DNA of 64,000 bases from Amycolatopsis mediterranei (GCF_026017845.1 NZ_CP100416.1:1890100-1954099); one strand, 5' to 3'; numbered from the stretch's first letter, positions 43,856 through 54,573 are shown. Program-made: numbers and translations. Notes: generated by a model not told the origin, from the letters alone.

Positions 43856-46800
43856 ATGCGGCCAGTGCTGCTGGAGATGACCGGCTTCGCGTCCTTCCGC
43901 GAGAAGACCGAAGTCAGCTTCGAAGACACCGATTACTTCGCGCTCGTCGGGCCGACCGGCGCGGGCAAGAGCACGGTCATCGACGCGCTCACCTTCGCGT
44001 TGTACGGCTCTGTGGCCCGCTGGGACCACGAAGGTCTCGTCGCGCCCGCGCTGGCGCCGACGGTGAACCGCGCCACCGTGCGGCTGGTCTTCGACGCCGG
44101 CGGCGCGCGCTACCACGTGGTGCGGGAAGTCCGGCGCAGCGGCGGCAAGAAACCCACGGTCAGCGTCAAGAACGTCCGCCTGGAACGGCTCATCGACCCG
44201 GCCGCGCTCGGCGGCCCGGAGGACGACGCCGACGCCGTGGCCGCGGACTCCGAGGTCACCCCGGCGGTCGAACGCCTGCTCGGGTTGACGTTCAAGCACT
44301 TCTGCACCTGCGTGGCGCTGCCCCAGGGCGACTTCGCGGAGTTCCTGCACGCGAAGGCCGCCGACCGGCAGAAGATCCTCATCAAGCTGCTGGGCCTGGA
44401 GGTCTACGAGCGCATCGGCCGCCGGGCCGGGGTGACGGCGGAGCAGCAGAAGCAGCGCGCCGCCGTCCTCACCGAACAGCTCGGCAGCTACGCCGACGCC
44501 ACCGAAGAAGCCGTCGCCGAGCTGGCGGCGAGGATGACGGCGCTCACGGAGCTGGACGCGCGGGTGACCGCGGCCCTGCCGGGGTTGAACGACGCCACGC
44601 GCGCGCACGACGAAGCCCGGCAACGCGTCGTCGCGCTCACGACGGAGCTGAAAGTCCTCGACGCTGTAGAACGCCCGGACGGCGTCGAAGACCTCGAAAC
44701 CCGGCGTCGCGACGCGGCGGACGCGGCCACGGCCGCCCGGGGAGCGTTGGAGTCGGCGGAAACGGCGGACGAAGCCGCCCGCGCCGCGCTCGCCGCGGCG
44801 CCCGCGCGCAGTGAACTGGAACGGATCCGCGCCGACCGCACCGAGCTCGAGGCGACGGAGACGGCCCTTCCGCGGCTCGAAGAAGCGGCGAAAACGGCGT
44901 TGCAGAGCAAGGACGCGGCCGCCGTCGCGGTCACCGAAGCCCTCGCCGTCGTCGAGGCGGCCCGGAAGAACCGGGACTCGACGGCCCGTGCCGCGGAGGA
45001 CACCGCCGCGGAAGCCGCGCGGGCCCGCCAGGATCGCGACCGGCTGACCGGCCTGCGCCCGCCCGCGGATCTCGGGGACCTGTCGGCGGATTCGGCGCGG
45101 GTGGCGAAGCGCACGGCGGCCGCGGCCGCCCGCCTGAGCTCGGCCGAGGCCGCCGACGCCGAAGCGCGGGCGGCGCTGGCCGCGCAGCCGGACGTCGCTC
45201 CGCTCGCGGCGGCGCGCTCCGATGCGCGCACGCTGTATGCGGTGTGCGAGGCGCAACGGAAAGCCGCCCCCGAGCAGGCCGCGCGCCGGAGGGAACTCGA
45301 AACGGCGCGAAGCGCCTTCGCCCGCGCAGACGCCGAAGTGACGGCGGCGAAGACCGCGGTGACCGAAGCGGAACGGGCCGGGCAGGCGCTGAGCCTGCGG
45401 GCCGGCCTCGCCGTCGGGCACGCGTGCCCGGTGTGCGAGCAGGAAGTCACGGCGCTGCCCGATGCCGGCGGCCACGCCCACCTGGCCGAGGCCCGCGAAC
45501 GCCTCGAGCGCGCCGAAGGCGAGCGCGCCACCGCCGAAGCCGTCGTGCGCAAGCTGGAGCGGGCCGCCGACCGCGACGCCGATTCCGCCGCGTCGGCGGC
45601 CGCGCAGGCGGAGGAACTGCGCGCGGTGCTGGCCGAGGTGGCCGGCCCGCCGGAATCGGCCGTGCTGCTGCGGCCGGTCGAGGCTGCTTTCTCCGAGCAG
45701 GACTACGCGGACCTCGTTGCCGCCGTGCGCGAGCGGGGCGAGTGGCTGTCGAAGACGATCGACGGCCGCGCTCGCGTCGCCGAGACCGCGAGCGCCGCGG
45801 ACCAGGAACTGGCCGCGGCTCGCGCCGAACGCGCGGCGGCGCAGCACGAAGCCGACGCCGTCGAGAAGTCGTTCGCGGCGGCCAGGGAAGCGCTGCGGGC
45901 CGCGCGCGACCCCCTGGTGGAGCTGGGCGCACCGGCCATCGACGGCGACGACGTCCCGTCAGGCTGGCAGCGGCTCACCGCGTGGGCGGCTTCCGCGCTG
46001 GCGGACCGGCGGACGACGCTGGCCGCGCTCGAAGCGGCCGCCGAAGCCGCGGGCAAAGAAGCCGTCGTCGCGGCGGACGACCTCGCCGCCGCGGAGCGGA
46101 ACGCCGAGGAGTGGCGGAAGCGGGCCGTCGACGCGGGCTTGGCCGAGCAGGCGGCGGCCACCGAGCTCGCCACCGCCCGGCGCCGGCGCGGTGAACTCGC
46201 CGCGGCGCTCGCCGGTGCGCCGTCCGCCGCCGTCGTCACCGAGGAGCTGGCGAAGGTCGCTTCCCTGGAAGAAGCCGCGAAGCGAGCGGACGCGGATCTG
46301 CGCACTGCCCGGGTGGCCGCGAAACGCGCCACGGAAGCCCAGGCGGGCATCGGCGCCCAGGTCGACGCCGAGCGGCAGCGGCTGTCCCGGGCCCGAGACC
46401 CGCTGGTCGGCCTGGGTGCCCCGCCGATCGACGGCTTTTCGGGGGTCCGGGTGGCGGAGCCCCCGGCCCAGGGCGAAGCCCCGGTTGTCACAGACGGCGA
46501 AAGCCTCCTCGAAGCCTGGACCGCGCTCACGGATTGGGCCGCCGGCCAGGCGAAAGCCCACCGCGAGCTGCTGGCCGTCGCGAAGACCGCCGAAGGTGAA
46601 GCCGCCGAAGCGTTGCAAGCGGCCGAACGCGCGGTCGCCGGCGACGTCACCGCGCTCGGGGTCGCCGTGCCGGACGGGCCGGTGCGCGACCGCGTCCCGG
46701 TCGCCGTCGCGGCCGCGCGGGCGCGCGCCGAAGCCGACCACACCGACATGAAACGGCGCGTGGCGCGGGTCGCCGGGCTGCACGAAGACATCGCGGCCGC

Positions 46801-47320
46801 GGAGTCCGACGCCCAGGTCGCCCGGCTGCTCGCGGATCTGCTGCGCTCGGACAAGTTCCCGCGCTGGCTGATCGCCGGGGCGCTCGACACGCTGGTCGCC
46901 GAGGCGTCGGCGTCGCTGCTGGAACTGTCCGGCGGCCAGTTCGAGCTCACCCACGACAAGGGCGATTTCCTGGTGGTGGACCACAACGAGGCCGACGCCC
47001 GGCGTCCGGTGAAGACGCTGTCCGGCGGCGAGACGTTCCAGGCGTCGCTCGCCCTGGCGCTGGCGCTGTCGTCGCAGCTGGGGGCCATGGCCGCCGAAGG
47101 CGCGACCAAGCTGGAGTCGATCTTCCTCGACGAGGGCTTCGGGACGCTGGACGAGGCCACCCTCGACGTCGTGGCGTCCACTTTGGAAAACCTCGCCGCG
47201 TCCGGCTCCCGGATGGTCGGGGTGATCACGCACGTGCCGGCGCTCGCCGAGCGCGTCCCGGTGCGGTTCCTGGTCACCCGGGACGGCACCGGCTCGCACA
47301 TCGCCAGGGAGGGCGCATGA
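43856..47320 (+). CDS. sbcC: Exonuclease subunit SbcC (Rad50 homologue)
   Basis: 1154 aa SMC-like ATPase. Walker A GPTGAGKST near residue 36; two long Ala/Glu/Arg-rich coiled coils (~170-520 and ~540-1000) around a zinc hook HACPVCEQEV at ~524; C-terminal signature LSGGETFQASLALALALS and Walker B SIFLDEGFGTLDEAT. DFAEFLHAKAADRQKILIKLLGLEVYERI is the SbcC N-terminal hallmark. Long coiled coils bridge DNA ends while the head drives SbcD. Overlaps the NurA-like start by four bases. Confidence 0.96.
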   Translation: MRPVLLEMTGFASFREKTEVSFEDTDYFALVGPTGAGKSTVIDALTFALYGSVARWDHEGLVAPALAPTVNRATVRLVFDAGGARYHVVREVRRSGGKKPTVSVKNVRLERLIDPAALGGPEDDADAVAADSEVTPAVERLLGLTFKHFCTCVALPQGDFAEFLHAKAADRQKILIKLLGLEVYERIGRRAGVTAEQQKQRAAVLTEQLGSYADATEEAVAELAARMTALTELDARVTAALPGLNDATRAHDEARQRVVALTTELKVLDAVERPDGVEDLETRRRDAADAATAARGALESAETADEAARAALAAAPARSELERIRADRTELEATETALPRLEEAAKTALQSKDAAAVAVTEALAVVEAARKNRDSTARAAEDTAAEAARARQDRDRLTGLRPPADLGDLSADSARVAKRTAAAAARLSSAEAADAEARAALAAQPDVAPLAAARSDARTLYAVCEAQRKAAPEQAARRRELETARSAFARADAEVTAAKTAVTEAERAGQALSLRAGLAVGHACPVCEQEVTALPDAGGHAHLAEARERLERAEGERATAEAVVRKLERAADRDADSAASAAAQAEELRAVLAEVAGPPESAVLLRPVEAAFSEQDYADLVAAVRERGEWLSKTIDGRARVAETASAADQELAAARAERAAAQHEADAVEKSFAAAREALRAARDPLVELGAPAIDGDDVPSGWQRLTAWAASALADRRTTLAALEAAAEAAGKEAVVAADDLAAAERNAEEWRKRAVDAGLAEQAAATELATARRRRGELAAALAGAPSAAVVTEELAKVASLEEAAKRADADLRTARVAAKRATEAQAGIGAQVDAERQRLSRARDPLVGLGAPPIDGFSGVRVAEPPAQGEAPVVTDGESLLEAWTALTDWAAGQAKAHRELLAVAKTAEGEAAEALQAAERAVAGDVTALGVAVPDGPVRDRVPVAVAAARARAEADHTDMKRRVARVAGLHEDIAAAESDAQVARLLADLLRSDKFPRWLIAGALDTLVAEASASLLELSGGQFELTHDKGDFLVVDHNEADARRPVKTLSGGETFQASLALALALSSQLGAMAAEGATKLESIFLDEGFGTLDEATLDVVASTLENLAASGSRMVGVITHVPALAERVPVRFLVTRDGTGSHIAREGA

Positions 47321-48294
47321 CCGCGGTGGCCGGGATGAACTTCAGCATCGACGCCTGGGACCCGGGCTACGGCAGCTCGATGGAGGCCGAGGAGCTCGGC
47401 CGCTCGCAGGCCGAGGTCGAGCTCGACGTCGAGGTGCCGGAGGCCGAGTGGGCGCCGATCGACCCGTCGCCGGTGTCCCCGCCGGAAGCCGTGCTGTTCG
47501 TCGACGGTGTCCGCCGGATCGACGCGCGCGTCTGGATCGACGACCCGGCCGGCACGAACTCGGCGTCGATCGGGATCTGCGCGTCCTACGCGGCGGGCGT
47601 CGTGTGCTGTTGCGAGGGACAGGCGCACGTCGTCGGCACCGACGTCCGGCGGGGGCTGTTCACCGTCGCCCCGCAGGCCGACGACATCGCCACCCCGGCC
47701 GGGATCTACACGGCGCACCGCGCGGCGGCCAAGGAGGACAAGCCGCTGCCGGTGGTGCTGTCCTCGGCGCTGCAGGAGCAGCTGGCCGAAACCGAGCTGG
47801 AGACGGCCATCCGGGCGCGCACGGCGATCGACGGCCACGTGCGCGGCGACCTGCTCGTCGTGGACGGCCCGCTGCGCGGCCGGGCGCACCTCGACCGGGC
47901 CGTCGGGTTCATCAAGAGCCACCAGACGACGTACCTGCCCGGCGAGCTCAACGCGCTGGTCGGCAGGCTCGGTCCGCACCAGCGCACCCCGGTGTTCCTG
48001 ATGGGCACGACGTGGGTCCGGCACTCGTGGTACCTGCGGTTGCCGTCGGCCGGCGGGCCGCCGTGGTCCGGGGTCGTGCGGGTGGAGGCGGCGCCGCACC
48101 TCGGGCGCGAGCAGGTGGCCGAGCTGGCGAACGTCACCCAGTCGGTGCTGGGGCGGTTCGCGTCGGTCCCCTACAAGGACTCGCGGGCGCCGCAGAACCT
48201 CTACCCGATCGCGGGGCTGGAGCGCGACCTGCGGCACCGGCTCGGCGACCAGCAGTTCGTCTACCGGGCGCTGCGGCTGGCCGCGGCTCGCTGA
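47317..48294 (+). CDS. NurA-like nuclease candidate
   Basis: 325 aa. AVLFVDGVRRIDARVWI (Asp at ~63) resembles the first metal-binding VDGS block of NurA 5'-3' nucleases; a later acidic block LLVVDGPLRGR (~190) and FLMGTTWVRHSWYLRLP, with the C-terminal PQNLYPIAGLERDLRHRLGDQQFVYRALR, fit the NurA layout in which a final His-containing motif follows a Y-P. Starts inside the sbcC stop (ATGA). In archaea herA-mre11-rad50-nurA form exactly this operon. The family call is inference from motif and context; catalytic activity is not proven. Confidence 0.65.
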   Translation: MTAVAGMNFSIDAWDPGYGSSMEAEELGRSQAEVELDVEVPEAEWAPIDPSPVSPPEAVLFVDGVRRIDARVWIDDPAGTNSASIGICASYAAGVVCCCEGQAHVVGTDVRRGLFTVAPQADDIATPAGIYTAHRAAAKEDKPLPVVLSSALQEQLAETELETAIRARTAIDGHVRGDLLVVDGPLRGRAHLDRAVGFIKSHQTTYLPGELNALVGRLGPHQRTPVFLMGTTWVRHSWYLRLPSAGGPPWSGVVRVEAAPHLGREQVAELANVTQSVLGRFASVPYKDSRAPQNLYPIAGLERDLRHRLGDQQFVYRALRLAAAR

Positions 48295-48390
48295 CTTCGG
48301 GCTCGCGGTCGTTAGGCCGATCAGGGTTTTCTTGACCATGGTTCAACCCGCTCGTTCCGGGGTTGAGCCGGGCAAACAGGCGAGCCCGCG

Positions 48391-48412
48391 GCCGTTCAAG
48401 GACGTGAACGGC
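48391..48412. promoter_or_regulatory. Inverted repeat upstream of the GH3 gene
   Basis: GCCGTTCA (48391-48398)/TGAACGGC (48405-48412), perfect, 6-bp spacer, about 76 bp upstream of the beta-glucosidase start. It may be an operator, or a stem ending the NurA-like transcript. Confidence 0.4.
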
Positions 48413-48488
48413 AATCGAGTCTATGTTTCCGTGTCACATATGGGTTAGCTTGTTCGCCGTTGGTCCCGTCAGCGGCGAGGGAGACTCG

Positions 48489-50543
48489 ATGCGCACCGGC
48501 CCGTTCGTTCTTGTTGCGGCTCTGGGGTTGTCACTGGCGGCGCCGGCGACCGCCGAGGCACAGCCCTGGCGTGACGCCCGCCAGTCACCCGACCGCCGGG
48601 CCGCCGAGCTCGTCGCGGCGATGACCCTCGACGAGAAGATCTCCCAGCTGCACCTGCAGCCCGACGCCGAGCACCAGCGGTTCGTGCCGCCCATCCCGCG
48701 GCTGGGCGTGCCGGGCTTCCGGATCGCCAACGGCCCGGCGGGCATGGGCCCGGCCGACGACAAACCGCAGAAACCGGCGACCGCGCTGCCGGCCACGATG
48801 GCGCTGGCGTCGACGTTCGACACCGGTCTGGCGCGCCGGTACGGCCGGCTGATCGGCGACGAAACCCGGGCGCTCGCGCACAACGTGTCCGAGGGGCCCG
48901 ACATCAACATGGCCCGCGTCCCGCGCAACGGCCGGACGTTCGAGGGCATGGGGGAGGACCCGGTGCTCGCCGGCGCGCTGGCCGCCGCCGACATCCGCGG
49001 CATCCAGGAGAACGGCACCATCGCCGAGGTCAAGCACTACGCGGCGAACAACCAGGAGACCGACCGGCACGGCATCGACGAGCACATCGACGAGCGGACG
49101 CTGAACGAGATCTACCTGCCGCACTTCGAGCAGGCGGTGACCGAAGGGCACGCGGGCTCGGTGATGTGCGCGTACCCGAAGATCAACGGCGTGTTCACGT
49201 GCGAGAACCCGGCGCTGCTGCAGGACAAGCTGCGTGACGACTGGGGGTTCAAGGGGTTCGTCCAGTCGGACTGGGGTGCCGCGCACAGCACCGTGGGGTC
49301 GGCGAACGCGGGCATGAACCTCGAAATGATCGACGGCACCTGGTACGGCGAGAAGATGAAGCAGGCCGTGCTGGCCGGGCAGGTGAGCGAACAGCGCGTC
49401 GGCGAGCTGCTGCTGCCGCGGTTCCGCACGATGTTCGCCTTCGGGCAGTTCGACCACCCGCCGGTCGCCTCGCCGCTGCCGACGGCACAGCACGACGCCG
49501 CCGCGAAGGAATTCGCCGAACGCGGCATGGTGCTGCTGCGCAACGAGCACGCGCAGCTCCCGCTCGACCCCGGCGTGAAGTCGATCGCGCTGATCGGGCC
49601 GTTCGCGACCAGGGCCAAGACCGGCGGCGGGGGCAGCTCGGCCGTCATCCCGACGTCCACAGTGGACCCGCTGGCGGGGCTGCAGCAGCGCGTCCCGGGT
49701 GCCGTGGTGACCCTGGACGACGGCAGTGACCCGGCGCGCGCGGCCGCGCTGGCCCGGACCGCCGAGGTCAGCGTGGTGATGGTCGGGGACAACGAGGCCG
49801 AGGGCAAGGACCGGCCGAGCCTGGCCCTGGACGGCAACCAGGACGCGCTGGTGACCGCCGTCGCCGAGGCCAACCCGCACACGGTCGTCGTGGTGAAGAG
49901 CGGCGGCCCGGTGCTCATGCCGTGGGTGTCGCGCGTCCCGGCGATCCTCCAGGCGTGGTACCCCGGCCAGCAGGACGGCGCGGCGGTGGCGGGCGTGCTC
50001 TTCGGCGACGTCAACCCGTCGGGGAAGCTGCCGATCACGTTCCCGGCCGCGGACGCCGACACCCCGGCGAACACCCCGGCGCAGTTCCCCGGCGTCGGCG
50101 GCGTCGCGACCTACTCCGAGGGGCTGCAGATCGGCTACCGGTGGTTCGACGCGCAGGGGCGGGCGCCGCTGTTCCCGTTCGGCCACGGCCTGTCGTACAC
50201 GACGTTCGCCTACTCCGGCCTGGCGGTGCACAACTCCGGCGACGGCGCCACGGCGACGTTCACGGTGCGGAACACCGGAAGCCGCGCGGGCGCCGAGGTC
50301 GCCCAGGTGTACCTGGGCTTCCCGGTGGCCGCGGGTGAGCCGCCGCGCCAGCTCAAGGGCTTCGAGCGGGTCTCACTGGCGCCGGGGCAGGCCCGGCGCG
50401 TGACGATCCGGCTGGACAAGCGCGACTTCTCGGTCTGGGACACGGCGGCCCACGCGTGGCAGCCGGCGCGCGGCGCGTTCACCGTGTCCGTCGGCGGCTC
50501 GTCGCGGTCCCTGCCGCTGCAGGCCCCGCTCGTGCGGCGGTGA
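48489..50543 (+). CDS. Secreted beta-glucosidase, GH3 family
   Basis: 684 aa exported glycosidase. A signal peptide (MRTGPFVLVAALGLSLAAPATAEA) is followed by the GH3 N-terminal barrel with RIANGPAGMG and DINMARVPRNGRTFEGMGEDP, then KHYAANNQETDRHGIDEHIDERTLNEIYLPHFE. The nucleophile Asp261 sits in GFVQSDWGAAHS. The C-terminal alpha/beta sandwich has GPFATRAKTGGGGSSAV and LAWYPGQQDG-like QAWYPGQQDGAAVAGVLFGDVNPSGKLPITFP, and a fibronectin-III-like domain ends the protein (VTVRNTGSRAGAEVAQVYLG-like). ATG 48489 follows GAGGGA. Like the GH54 enzyme it serves plant polysaccharide use. Confidence 0.93.
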   Translation: MRTGPFVLVAALGLSLAAPATAEAQPWRDARQSPDRRAAELVAAMTLDEKISQLHLQPDAEHQRFVPPIPRLGVPGFRIANGPAGMGPADDKPQKPATALPATMALASTFDTGLARRYGRLIGDETRALAHNVSEGPDINMARVPRNGRTFEGMGEDPVLAGALAAADIRGIQENGTIAEVKHYAANNQETDRHGIDEHIDERTLNEIYLPHFEQAVTEGHAGSVMCAYPKINGVFTCENPALLQDKLRDDWGFKGFVQSDWGAAHSTVGSANAGMNLEMIDGTWYGEKMKQAVLAGQVSEQRVGELLLPRFRTMFAFGQFDHPPVASPLPTAQHDAAAKEFAERGMVLLRNEHAQLPLDPGVKSIALIGPFATRAKTGGGGSSAVIPTSTVDPLAGLQQRVPGAVVTLDDGSDPARAAALARTAEVSVVMVGDNEAEGKDRPSLALDGNQDALVTAVAEANPHTVVVVKSGGPVLMPWVSRVPAILQAWYPGQQDGAAVAGVLFGDVNPSGKLPITFPAADADTPANTPAQFPGVGGVATYSEGLQIGYRWFDAQGRAPLFPFGHGLSYTTFAYSGLAVHNSGDGATATFTVRNTGSRAGAEVAQVYLGFPVAAGEPPRQLKGFERVSLAPGQARRVTIRLDKRDFSVWDTAAHAWQPARGAFTVSVGGSSRSLPLQAPLVRR

Positions 50544-50547
50544 GGTC

Positions 50548-51126
50548 TCAGGCCTTGCAGCCGGGCGCGGTGGCGGCGGCGAGCATCAGCTCCGGGGACG
50601 CCGTCACGGCGCCGACCGGGTCGTAGGTGCCGTCGACGTCCTGCTGCGCCTGCTCGAGGGCCTTGACGGCCGGGTCCTGGGACACTTCCGTGCCCGGCTT
50701 CGCGCGGTCGAGCGCGGCCTTCGCCCCGGCGGCCCGGTCGCGGGCCTTCGCGAACTTCGTGACGAAGGCCTGGCGGACGGTGTCGCCGAGCGGCACCGGC
50801 GCGGGCGGCAGCGCGGTGAGCTTGTCGGCCGCCTCGCCGGTGCGGGCCGCGATGCCGCCCAGCGTCGCGCTGAGCGCCTTCTGCTCCTCGGCGATCGACT
50901 TGGGCGTCGGCTGGGCGGGGTCGGCTTCCCGGTTGGTGCGCTCCCGGTAGCCGTGGACGGCGGAGCAGAAGCCGTCCATCCAGCGCACGGCGGCCGGATC
51001 GGCCACCGGCGCGGAGGTGATGGTCTCGACTCGGCTGAGGTGCTCCGACGGCGGCGCCTCGGCCGGCGTGGTGCCACACGCGGACAGCAGCAGGCCGGCG
51101 CCGAGCAGAACGGCGGTGAGCTTCAT
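50548..51126 (-). CDS. Putative lipoprotein
   Basis: 192 aa. Starts MKLTAVLLGAGLLLSACGTTPAE: a short basic n-region, a hydrophobic core and lipobox LSAC give a lipid-anchored Cys at residue 17. The mature part is helical and Ala/Lys-rich (CSAVHGYRERTNRE, KALSATLGGIAARTGEAADKL, KFAKARDRAAGAKAALDRAKPG), with two further Cys that could form a disulfide. Function unknown. Convergent with the GH3 gene, with only four bases between their stop codons. Confidence 0.85.
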   Translation of the reverse strand: MKLTAVLLGAGLLLSACGTTPAEAPPSEHLSRVETITSAPVADPAAVRWMDGFCSAVHGYRERTNREADPAQPTPKSIAEEQKALSATLGGIAARTGEAADKLTALPPAPVPLGDTVRQAFVTKFAKARDRAAGAKAALDRAKPGTEVSQDPAVKALEQAQQDVDGTYDPVGAVTASPELMLAAATAPGCKA

Positions 51127-51178
51127 GGATCCCCCTCGCGTTTGCCGGGTACACGCGCGAGCGCGCCGGGAGGTTGCG

Positions 51179-51433
51179 TCAGGCGGCGGCGCGGGTACCG
51201 CCCAGCGCCCGGAGGCCCTCGGCGGTGAGCTCGGCCCGCGTCCACTGCCCGACGGCCACGACCCGCACGGGCCGGATCAGGCCGGCCCGGGCCAGCTGGT
51301 GCGCGGTCGCCTGGTCGCAGCACGGCAGACCGTCGACCCGCAGGTCGGGTTCACAGCTGCAGGTGAGTTCGGCCCGCCCGGCCCCGACGGCCCGCAGCAT
51401 CGCCATCGCCCGGCGATTCAGTTCGGTGTTCAT
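51179..51433 (-). CDS. Small Cys-containing protein
   Basis: 84 aa. MNTELNRRAMAMLRAVGAGRAELTCSCEPDLRVDGLPCCDQATAHQLARAGLIRP...: four Cys (C-x-C ... C-C) followed by a winged-helix-like segment (DQATAHQLARAGLIRPVRVVAVGQWTRAELTAEGLRAL). Possibly a metal-binding DNA-associated protein. GAGGGGG lies nine bases before the ATG at 51433; an ATG at 51442 abuts it. No known family. Confidence 0.6.
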   Translation of the reverse strand: MNTELNRRAMAMLRAVGAGRAELTCSCEPDLRVDGLPCCDQATAHQLARAGLIRPVRVVAVGQWTRAELTAEGLRALGGTRAAA

Positions 51434-51523
51434 GGTGGTCATCCCCCTCTGTGGTGCTGACAGAAAGGAGACGTGACCGCCGTCACCGAATACGCCACTT
51501 CGGGCCGGGTCACCCGAACGGCG

Positions 51524-52231
51524 CTACGGGCGCTTGCCCCACCGCTGGTCGTCCGGTTCCTCCCCGCGCCGCAGCGTTTCGAGGTAGGCCCGGTCGACGG
51601 CGAAGCGGGCCGCGATCTCCGGCCCCTCGGCCACCGCCCCGTGCCCGGGGATCAGCACGTCGACGCGCTTGGCGGCTTCTTCCAGCCGGTCGAGTGCGGC
51701 CGGGTAGGCGTCCGGCTGGCCCGGGCGGCGCGGGTCGAGCAGCGGGATCAGGACGTCGGAGAGCATGTCGCCGACGAGCAGGACGCCCCGGTCGGCGAGC
51801 AGGAGCGCGGCGTGGCCGAGGGCGTGCGCGTCGTGCTCGATGATCTCGCCGGGGATCGGTCCGCCGTCCGCGGGCAGCGGCGTGACGAGCGCGATCAGGT
51901 CGACGGGAATGTCCGGCGCGGTTTCCAGTGCCATGGCCCGGGCTCGTTCCCGGGCTTCGGCGGCGATGCCGGCGTTGGCGGCGGTCGCGTAGCGGGGGAC
52001 GTCACCGAGGCGGTGGTGCCAGAGCAGGTGGTCGAAGTGCGGGTGGGTGGAAAACCCGGCGACGACGGGACTCCCGAGCCGGTCCAGGTCGTCGGCGAGT
52101 TCCTCGAATTCGGCACCGTGGATGCCGGGGTCGACGACGATCAGCCCGTCGTCCGTTTTCACGACGGTGGTGTTGCTCCAGACCCACGCGCTCTGCCGCA
52201 CCCAGACACCGTCGGCCACCTCGTTCAGCAT
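51524..52231 (-). CDS. MBL-fold metallo-hydrolase
   Basis: 235 aa metallo-beta-lactamase fold. Zinc motif THPHFDHLLWH (HxHxDH), DPGIHGAEFEEL before it, then HALGHAALLLADRGVLLVGDMLSD (His and Asp ligands) and LIPGHGAVAEG. Family members hydrolyse lactones, thioesters or similar compounds. The ATG at 52231 has a weak ribosome site; a longer frame from 52297 would overlap the IclR gene end. It lies just downstream of the IclR gene on the same strand and could be co-transcribed. Confidence 0.82.
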   Translation of the reverse strand: MLNEVADGVWVRQSAWVWSNTTVVKTDDGLIVVDPGIHGAEFEELADDLDRLGSPVVAGFSTHPHFDHLLWHHRLGDVPRYATAANAGIAAEARERARAMALETAPDIPVDLIALVTPLPADGGPIPGEIIEHDAHALGHAALLLADRGVLLVGDMLSDVLIPLLDPRRPGQPDAYPAALDRLEEAAKRVDVLIPGHGAVAEGPEIAARFAVDRAYLETLRRGEEPDDQRWGKRP

Positions 52232-52274
52232 CGCGTCACCGTGCCAGGTGCGGCTGCGCGGCGCAATCGAAACG

Positions 52275-52976
52275 TCAGAGCCGTTCCTGCAACGCATCCG
52301 CCGCGGCGAGCAGATCCGCCGCCCAGCGCGCTCCCGGCTTGCGGCCGATCCGCTCGATCGGCCCCGACACCGACACCGCGGCCACGACCGTCCCCGCCGA
52401 ATCCCGCACCGGCGCCGAAATGCTCGCCACGCCCGGCTCCCGTTCCGCCACGCTCTGCGCCCAGCCGCGCCGCCGGACCTCCAGCAGCGTCCGCTCGCCG
52501 AAGACCGCGTCGGCCAGGATCGTGCGCTGCGTGTGCGGGTCCGCCCAGGCGGCGAGCACCTTCGCGCCCGAACCGGCCGTCATCGGCAGGCGTGAACCCA
52601 CCGGCACCGTGTCGCGCAGCCCGCTCGGCGGCTCCGCCGTCGAGACGCACACGCGCTGGACGCCGTCGCGCCGGTACAGCTGGACGCTCTCGCCGGTGAC
52701 GTCGCGCAGTTTCGGCAGGACCACGCCCGCCGCGTCGAGCAGCGGGTCCGTCGAACCGCCCGCGAGCTCGGCCAGCGCCGTACCGGGGCGCCAGCGCCCG
52801 TCCGGACCACGGCGCAGCAGCCGGTGCACCTCCAGGCCGACCGCGAGCCGGTGCGCGGTGGCCCGGGGAAGGCCGGTCCGCGTGCACAGTTCCGCGAGGC
52901 CGCAGGGGTCGTCCGCGACCGCCTGCAGGACGGCCACTGCTTTGTCCAGTACTCCGATACCGCTATGCTGTCCCAC
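52275..52976 (-). CDS. IclR-family regulator of leucine genes (NdgR/LtbR type)
   Basis: 233 aa. N-terminal winged HTH: GVLDKAVAVLQAVADDPCGLAELCTRTGLPRATAHRLAVGLEVHRLL. C-terminal IclR effector domain: VQRVCVSTAEPPSGLRDTVPVGSRLPMTAGSGAKVLAAW ... GVASISAPVRDSAGTVVAAVSVSGP. The divergent position next to leuC is that of NdgR (Streptomyces) and LtbR (Corynebacterium), regulators of leuCD and amino-acid genes. The GTG is preceded by TAGTAT (52983-52988) six bases away, so the message is probably leaderless. Confidence 0.9.
   Translation of the reverse strand: MGQHSGIGVLDKAVAVLQAVADDPCGLAELCTRTGLPRATAHRLAVGLEVHRLLRRGPDGRWRPGTALAELAGGSTDPLLDAAGVVLPKLRDVTGESVQLYRRDGVQRVCVSTAEPPSGLRDTVPVGSRLPMTAGSGAKVLAAWADPHTQRTILADAVFGERTLLEVRRRGWAQSVAEREPGVASISAPVRDSAGTVVAAVSVSGPIERIGRKPGARWAADLLAAADALQERL
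52942..52969 (+). promoter_or_regulatory. leuCD promoter
   Basis: TTGTCC (52942-52947), 16 bp, TATGCT (52964-52969). It lies inside the start of the IclR gene, giving a leuC leader of about 140 nt. Confidence 0.5.
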
Positions 52977-53009
52977 GACCCGATACTAGCGTCCCGCACT
53001 TTGGGAAGT

Positions 53010-53020
53010 CCAGTATCTGG
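53010..53020. promoter_or_regulatory. Operator candidate between IclR gene and leuC
   Basis: CCAG-TAT-CTGG, perfect inverted repeat, over the -35 region of the IclR promoter and just downstream of the leuC transcription start. Its position suits autoregulation plus control of leuCD. Confidence 0.5.
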
Positions 53021-53118
53021 GAAACCCCGAACTCGAGCTGCGCCCTTCCTTCGCGGCTCGCATCCGTTCCGCAGGTGCGCGCCCGAGTTCCGACGTCGAA
53101 CCGTGGAAGGAGCCGGAG

Positions 53119-54552
<1,434 letters not shown>

Positions 54553-54573
54553 CCACCCGAGGAGCTACCGAAC

